From Alloclostridium intestinigallinarum (GTDB lineage Bacteria; Bacillota; Clostridia; Christensenellales; UBA3700), in assembly GCA_904393845.1 (NCBI GenBank), contig CAJFNB010000019.1, forward strand, positions 1 through 26,118: 26,118 nt of DNA, read 5' to 3'. Positions within the stretch are counted from its first letter, which is position 1. Each line of letters starts with the position of its first letter. Under the pieces are notes generated by a model that saw only the letters and a list, made by a program, of their open reading frames with translations, did no database searches and was not told where the DNA came from. Below, one piece after another: positions 22,278-26,118 of the stretch. The position numbers were made by a program, and so were the translations under genes.

Positions 22278-23534
22278 ATGGGCAAAAATTACAATGCGTA
22301 CGACAATTTTCTTACGGTGCTTGACAAAGCCGCAAAAGCGGTAGGAATGCCTGAGGAAGAATATCTGGTAATCAGATATCCCGAACGCGAACTGAAAGTT
22401 TCCGTGCCGGTGAGAATGGATGACGGAAGCGTGCGGGTATTCGAAGGTTACCGGGTGCAACACAGTACGTCGCGCGGTCCGTGCAAGGGCGGTATACGCT
22501 ACCACGAAGACGTGAACATAGACGAAGTAAAGGCGCTTGCGGCGTGGATGAGCTTCAAGTGCGCTGTCGCGGGCATCCCGTACGGCGGCGCAAAGGGCGG
22601 CATAAAAGTGGATCCGTCCACTCTTTCAAAAGGCGAACTTGAACGGCTTACGCGCAGATATACCGCCATGATTTTGCCGATAATAGGCCCCGAAAAGGAT
22701 ATCCCCGCCCCCGACGTGGGCACCAATGCGCAGGTGATGGACTGGATAATGGATACCTACTCCATGATGAACGGGTACACCATTCCGGGAGTGGTCACGG
22801 GTAAGGACCTGGAAGTCGGCGGTTCGCTGGGCCGCCCGGACGCGACGGGCAGAGGCGTGATGATTATCACCATGGAAGTGCTCGACAAATTCAAGCTGGC
22901 GCCCGAGGACGTATCCGTCGCCGTACAGGGCTTCGGCAACGTGGGCAGCGTGGCGGCAAAACTTCTGTATGAAAAGGGCTGCCGTATAGTGGCGGTATCG
23001 GACGTTTCCGGAGGGGTACGGAAGTGCGGAGGTCTGGATATTCCCGCAGTCCTTGCCCATGTCAAGGCGGGAAAATTTATCAGGGACTATAACGAAGAAG
23101 GCGCGGAACACATCTCGAACACCGAGCTTCTGGCCACAAAGTGCGATATACTCATTCCTGCGGCGCTTGAAAACCAGATAACCGAAGAAGTGGCGGAAAA
23201 TCTCAACTGCCGCCTGGTGATAGAGGCTGCAAACGGTCCCACGACCGCGCAGGCGGACGTCGTTCTGGAAAGGCGCGGAATATATCTGCTGCCTGATATT
23301 CTTACCAATGCGGGCGGAGTTGTGGTATCGTATTGCGAGTGGGTACAGAATCTGCAATCGCTCACCTGGGACGAAAACGAAGTGAACGCGCTGTTGTTCA
23401 AAGTAATGACGCGCGCGCTTGAAGACGTATACCATAAGGCGCGCGACTATAAAATTTCGTACAGGCTGGCGGCGTACGCCGTGGCGGTGGAGCGCATATG
23501 CAAAGCCAAGGCAAAGCGCGGGCTTTTCCCGTAA
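22278..23534 (+). CDS. gdhA: Glutamate dehydrogenase
   Basis: A 418-residue enzyme of the Glu/Leu/Phe/Val dehydrogenase family, interconverting glutamate with 2-oxoglutarate and ammonia. The N-terminal domain has GPCKGGIRYH (Lys70), FKCAVAGIPYGGAKGGI (Lys94 and catalytic Lys106) and PAPDVGT (Asp146). The C-terminal domain has the nucleotide-binding GFGNVG (218-223). Length and the short form match hexameric GluD/RocG-type enzymes of Firmicutes. Cofactor preference is uncertain; the residue after the second strand (VSDVSGG) is an aspartate, which favours NAD. A GGAGG ribosome binding site and good promoter precede it, and it is monocistronic with a bidirectional terminator after it. Together with citrate synthase it links carbon and nitrogen metabolism. 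Confidence 0.95.
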   Translation: MGKNYNAYDNFLTVLDKAAKAVGMPEEEYLVIRYPERELKVSVPVRMDDGSVRVFEGYRVQHSTSRGPCKGGIRYHEDVNIDEVKALAAWMSFKCAVAGIPYGGAKGGIKVDPSTLSKGELERLTRRYTAMILPIIGPEKDIPAPDVGTNAQVMDWIMDTYSMMNGYTIPGVVTGKDLEVGGSLGRPDATGRGVMIITMEVLDKFKLAPEDVSVAVQGFGNVGSVAAKLLYEKGCRIVAVSDVSGGVRKCGGLDIPAVLAHVKAGKFIRDYNEEGAEHISNTELLATKCDILIPAALENQITEEVAENLNCRLVIEAANGPTTAQADVVLERRGIYLLPDILTNAGGVVVSYCEWVQNLQSLTWDENEVNALLFKVMTRALEDVYHKARDYKISYRLAAYAVAVERICKAKAKRGLFP

Positions 23535-23597
23535 GCCGCAAGCGGCCGCCAGGCGTCGTTTTGGCGCAGGACGGGGAAATCGGAAACGCAAGAAAAG

Positions 23598-23625
23598 AAA
23601 AACGCCGGGTCAGCCCGGCGTTTTT
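23598..23625. terminator. Bidirectional terminator between convergent genes
   Basis: AAAAACGCCGGG and CCCGGCGTTTTT form a perfect 12-bp inverted repeat with a 4-base loop. It ends the glutamate dehydrogenase transcript and also the DUF2871-type gene on the minus strand. Confidence 0.92.
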
Positions 23626-23628
23626 ATG

Positions 23629-24090
23629 TTATTCGGCGTCGCCCGCGGAATACCGGTCGGCGTCCTTTTCCCGGCGCGCGTCGCCGGAGCGTTTGATAAG
23701 CATAATGAAGAAGAGCACCAAACCCGCGGCGGTGATTACGTGCGCAATTCCCGAAACGCCGGAAATCGCCGCGTTGCCGCCGTCGGAAAGAGCCGTGCCG
23801 CACACCTGCACTACGCCGCGCGCAAGCATCATCGCGCTTGCCGCGGGCACGCCGATATTGTAAATAACCATAAACGGCTTATAGAGTTTGCTGCCCGTCA
23901 GATTCAATCTGGAATCAAACAGCGCGGTCAGCAGGAAGACCACCGTTCCGAGCATGAACAGATGCGTGTGCACCTTGCTCAGGGCGGTAACTCCCGAAAA
24001 GTCCATTCCCTTGGTAAATTCGCGGTAGAAAACGCCGCACGCCATTGCGGCAACCGCGTAAGCGAAAGCAATTTTGATATGTTTTTTCAT
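23629..24090 (-). CDS. DUF2871-type four-helix membrane protein
   Basis: A 153-residue membrane protein with about four transmembrane segments, matching the uncharacterised DUF2871 family by its pattern: IAFAYAVAAMACGVFYREFTK, then ALSKVHTHLFMLGTVVFLLTALFD, then a glycine-rich region and a final helix LVLFFIMLIKRS. The histidines in KVHTHLFMLG lie at a membrane edge and could bind metal or haem, which is inference. The C-terminal tail is charged. AGGAGG lies ten bases before the ATG, and a promoter at 24127-24154 drives it. The function is unknown. Confidence 0.82.
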   Translation of the reverse strand: MKKHIKIAFAYAVAAMACGVFYREFTKGMDFSGVTALSKVHTHLFMLGTVVFLLTALFDSRLNLTGSKLYKPFMVIYNIGVPAASAMMLARGVVQVCGTALSDGGNAAISGVSGIAHVITAAGLVLFFIMLIKRSGDARREKDADRYSAGDAE

Positions 24091-24105
24091 TTGAGCCGCC
24101 TCCTA

Positions 24106-24197
24106 ACCGTACCCGTAGTGGGCCCCAGTATAACACATTTTACCGAAATGGCAAAATATAAGTTTATATTGGTCTGTAAAAAGTCTTGCTTTCAGCG
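24106..24197. repeat. Dispersed repeat, copy A
   Basis: This stretch resembles 25946-26039 in order and spacing: GTACCCGTAG, then CAGTA, AACACATTTTAC, AAAATAT, a T-rich part and TTGCTTTCAGCG. It overlaps the minus-strand promoter of the DUF2871-type gene. Confidence 0.65.
24127..24154 (-). promoter_or_regulatory. Promoter of the DUF2871-type gene
   Basis: Minus-strand TTGCCA (24149-24154), 16-base spacer, TATACT (24127-24132) preceded by TGT. It lies inside repeat copy A. Confidence 0.65.
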
Positions 24198-24373
24198 GAA
24201 GCGCGCGGCGTAATCTGCGAAGCAGTCAATCGATAATGCCGAACATTCTCCGCAGAGCAATCAGCCTGCGGCGGCTCGCCGCTTATGTTTTTCGGCAGTG
24301 TCGGCGGGCGCGGCAATTTATGGCGGAAGAAGTAAAAAATTTTCCGTAAACTGCCGTAATTGTCATATTTATC

Positions 24374-24382
24374 TGCTATAAT
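24374..24382 (+). promoter_or_regulatory. Extended -10 element for the exonuclease gene
   Basis: TGC-TATAAT, perfect at -10 and extended, with no good -35 box at the usual distance. The predicted start is at about 24389, giving a 27-base leader to the ATG at 24416. Confidence 0.55.
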
Positions 24383-24415
24383 ATAGGCATGAGAGAAAGA
24401 TTGTGCAAGGGCAAA

Positions 24416-24961
24416 ATGCTGGACAGTATTCCTGACGACTACACCGTGGTAGATATAGAAACTACGGGGCTTTCCCCCGCCGGAAGCGAGATAATAGAAA
24501 TTTCCGCGATAAAGTACCGCGCAAGGACGGCGGTAAGCGAATTTTCCACTTTGGTCAAGCCGAAAGGCCGGATATCGTGGTTTATCACCAATCTTACGGG
24601 AATCACGCAGCAGATGGCGGACGGCGGCGCCGATATAGAACGCGCCCTGCTTTCTTTCGGGGATTTTCTGGGCGGCGACGTGATTGTGGGCTACAACGTG
24701 AATTTCGATATAAATTTTTTATACGACAATCTTATGTCGCACTTCGGAAAGCCTCTTTCCAACGACTACGTGGATGTACTGCGCTATGCGCGCAAATATC
24801 TGCCGGGATTGCCCAATCATAAGCAGACGACCGTTGCCGAACACTTCGGAATTTCCATAGACGGAGCGCACCGCGCCGCCAAGGACTGCCTTATCTGCAA
24901 CAACTGCCTTGAAAAACTGCGCCTTATAGCGGCGAACCGCCGCAACCCGATTATTTTGTAA
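24416..24961 (+). CDS. DnaQ-like 3'-5' exonuclease (DEDDh)
   Basis: A 181-residue exonuclease of the DnaQ/PolC-exo superfamily, removing nucleotides from 3' ends with two metal ions. Exo I is VVDIETTGL (Asp13, Glu15), Exo II is VGYNVNFDINFLYDN (Asp98) and Exo III is AHRAAKDC (His152, Asp157), so all five DEDDh residues are present. It is a stand-alone domain without polymerase or helicase, as in several Firmicutes paralogues with roles in proofreading, repair or RNA turnover. The ATG at 24416 is chosen for AAGGG four bases upstream; an ATG at 24389 adds nine residues, but the predicted transcript would begin right there. Confidence 0.9.
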   Translation: MLDSIPDDYTVVDIETTGLSPAGSEIIEISAIKYRARTAVSEFSTLVKPKGRISWFITNLTGITQQMADGGADIERALLSFGDFLGGDVIVGYNVNFDINFLYDNLMSHFGKPLSNDYVDVLRYARKYLPGLPNHKQTTVAEHFGISIDGAHRAAKDCLICNNCLEKLRLIAANRRNPIIL

Positions 24962-25038
24962 AGAAAGCGGTTGGGCGCTGTTGTTTTGCCGCTTCGCGGA
25001 TAATCACGGGCGGAGCGCTTTTCAATGACGGCTAGGTA

Positions 25039-25373
25039 AAGTGCATACCATATATTTGCCGTCTTTCGGACGGTCTGCATGTCCGGAGTCGGAGTTGTGC
25101 CGTGCGCAGTTATGTGTGTTTTGTGCACTTTCGGCATATAACTTGATAAATTGCGAAGAGTTTTTTAGCCGGACGGGCGTTTGCAAGAAGGGTTGCGTAA
25201 TGTATGTTATATGCACTTATACTATATTTTACGTCTGAAAAACGCAAAAATGAGGCGCAGAACCTGTTTTTTAAGACAAAAACGCCGCATTTTGATTGAT
25301 AATACACGAATCGGGCGTGGACGACGGATATTGCGCCGCTGAAAGCGTAATTATATGTATATTTTGTGCACTT
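25039..25373. repeat. Cluster of four TGCACTT-centred motifs
   Basis: AAGTGCA at 25039-25045 (inverted) and TGCACTT at 25124-25130, 25212-25218 and 25367-25373. Flanks are also alike: three are preceded by a TATATG or TATGT-rich stretch, and two read TTTTGTGCACTTT exactly. Confidence 0.45.
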
Positions 25374-25395
25374 TTACCGCGCTGTGTGAATTTTC

Positions 25396-25424
25396 TTGCA
25401 ATCCGGCTTCCGTGCGGTTACAAT
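25396..25424 (+). promoter_or_regulatory. Promoter of the YbaK-type gene
   Basis: TTGCAA (25396-25401), 17-base spacer, TACAAT (25419-25424). One TGCACTT motif ends 23 bases before the -35 box. Confidence 0.7.
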
Positions 25425-25452
25425 AATAGACGCGAGAGGATATAAGACGATT

Positions 25453-25923
25453 ATGAATTTCGAAGTTATAAACGGCTATCTCAAAGAATGCGGATACGAA
25501 GACAGGGTGATGCAGTTTGAAGTATCCAGCGCGACGGTCGAACTTGCCGCGGCGGCGGTGGGGTGCGAACCTGCGCGGATTGCAAAAACCATTTCCTTTC
25601 TCACCAAAGAAGGCGCGGTGCTCATTGTCGCGGCGGGCGACGTAAAGGTGGACAACGGCAAATTCAAGGCGCAGTTTGCCCAAAAGGCAAAAATGATTCC
25701 CTATGAACAGGTGGAAGAACTCACGGGATTCAAGCCCGGCGGCGTCTGTCCGTTTTGCGCAAAGGACGGGGTTCGGGTATATCTCGACGAATCGTTGAAG
25801 AGGTTCGATATTATTTATCCCGCCGCGGGGAGCAGCAACAGCGCGGTGCGCCTTACCGTGGACGAACTGCTTACGCTTTCAAACGCCTTGGGTTGGGTGG
25901 ACGTGACCAAAAGCGCGCTGTAA
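25453..25923 (+). CDS. YbaK/EbsC-family aminoacyl-tRNA deacylase
   Basis: A 156-residue cytoplasmic protein that removes wrongly attached amino acids from tRNA in trans. Members act on Cys-tRNA(Pro), Ala-tRNA(Pro) or related mischarged tRNAs. The conserved lysine is in IAKTISFL (Lys45), followed by AAGDVKVDNGKFK (Asp63) and the family's GGxxP loop, here GGVCPF (96-101). The end AAGSSNSAVRLT (124-135) contributes to the active site. The start at 25453 is chosen because the family's N terminus begins shortly before VINGYL; GAGAGGA lies about 12 bases upstream. Which tRNA it edits is not determined. It is monocistronic with its own promoter. Confidence 0.93.
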   Translation: MNFEVINGYLKECGYEDRVMQFEVSSATVELAAAAVGCEPARIAKTISFLTKEGAVLIVAAGDVKVDNGKFKAQFAQKAKMIPYEQVEELTGFKPGGVCPFCAKDGVRVYLDESLKRFDIIYPAAGSSNSAVRLTVDELLTLSNALGWVDVTKSAL

Positions 25924-25945
25924 ATTTACTGCCCGCAATAGCGTT

Positions 25946-26039
25946 ACCGGTACCCGTAGCCAACCTCAGTAGAACACATTTTACGGTAAAACATAAAATA
26001 TGTGTATATGTCGGGTTGCAAAATGCTTTGCTTTCAGCG
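25946..26039. repeat. Dispersed repeat, copy B
   Basis: Second copy of the element at 24106-24197, same orientation. Shared blocks are GTACCCGTAG, CAGTA, AACACATTTTAC, AAAATAT and TTGCTTTCAGCG. The TATACT promoter box of copy A reads TCTACT here on the minus strand. Confidence 0.65.
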
Positions 26040-26077
26040 TAACTGGTTTCGGGCAGATTTGTGCGAGATGGCGCGCA

Positions 26078-26095
26078 GTTGTAGTAAACTACAAC
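26078..26095. promoter_or_regulatory. Perfect 8-bp inverted repeat, possible operator
   Basis: GTTGTAGT (26078-26085) and ACTACAAC (26088-26095) are perfect inverted repeats two bases apart, an operator-like geometry. The gene it would serve lies beyond the window. Confidence 0.45.
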
Positions 26096-26118
26096 AAGTC
26101 GACAAATTGCGCAAATAT

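Larger units (their letters stand above)
24091..24388. other. Intergenic region with a repeat copy and divergent promoters
   Basis: No gene is seen. It contains the promoter of the DUF2871-type gene, repeat copy A (24106-24197), a GCGGCG/CGCCGC hairpin near 24270-24290 followed by TTATGTTTTT, and the extended -10 for the exonuclease gene at its right end. Confidence 0.5.
24962..25452. other. Intergenic region with TGCACTT-centred motifs
   Basis: No gene is seen in this roughly 490-base region; short open frames lack ribosome binding sites and family features. It contains an AAGCGG/CCGCTT hairpin just after the exonuclease stop and four TGCACTT motifs (see finding). It also holds an AAAATGaGGCG/CGCCgCATTTT imperfect hairpin (about 25248-25298) and the promoter of the YbaK-type gene. 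Confidence 0.5.

Noticed and set aside
25039..25373. CRISPR array
   Set aside because: The motifs are short, irregularly spaced, in mixed orientation and without uniform repeats or spacers; no cas gene is nearby.
26078..26095. BlaI/MecI-type operator
   Set aside because: Those operators have ACTACA then TGTAGT half-sites; here the half-sites are in the opposite arrangement.

Overview
The window looks like chromosomal DNA from a low-to-moderate-GC Gram-positive bacterium, most likely an anaerobic, gut-type member of the Clostridia/Firmicutes. Supporting signs are strong GGAGG-type ribosome binding sites, lipoprotein signals ending in FAAC, sigma-A promoters with 17-bp spacers and frequent TGN extended -10 boxes, and a gene set of BspA-like surface lipoprotein, NAD(P)-type glutamate dehydrogenase, family-3 amino-acid ABC transporter, MATE pump and YbaK deacylase. 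This placement is inference from style and content; no marker gene fixes the taxon.

Bases 1-4588 form a visibly AT-rich segment unlike the rest. It holds the tail of an unidentified gene, a large Ig-like/leucine-rich-repeat lipoprotein, the decayed end of a second such gene, an unrecognised 222-residue protein and a sigma-region-4-like helix-turn-helix protein of the kind carried by integrative elements. It abuts the 3' end of a tRNA-Leu(CAA) gene, the classical integration position, so it may be the edge of a genomic island.

Bases 4.9-8.7 kb are all on the minus strand: a LacI-type and an AraC-type regulator overlapping by 4 bp, then a small-molecule kinase-fold phosphotransferase overlapping an alpha/beta hydrolase by 4 bp. 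Divergent from lacI is a citrate synthase with a near-consensus promoter, then a small lipoprotein, a membrane protein with a lysine-rich tail, a small helical-bundle protein, and a TIR-domain/methyltransferase fusion with its own promoter. The fusion is the most unusual gene in the window and a candidate NAD-consuming immune or signalling enzyme.

Bases 13.8-16.8 kb encode a three-gene amino-acid ABC importer (binding lipoprotein, permease, ATPase). Its ATPase carries a roughly 160-residue charged insertion between the Walker A and Q-loop regions. A MATE exporter (minus) and a membrane-anchored endonuclease/exonuclease/phosphatase-fold enzyme (plus) follow, divergently transcribed, then three tiny overlapping genes of unknown function.

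Bases 20.6-26.1 kb hold a cupin/aldo-keto reductase operon, glutamate dehydrogenase, a DUF2871-type membrane protein, a DnaQ-like exonuclease and a YbaK-type aminoacyl-tRNA deacylase. The gaps carry a dispersed repeat of about 93 bp in two copies and a cluster of TGCACTT-centred motifs. No rRNA, CRISPR array or intact transposase was seen.
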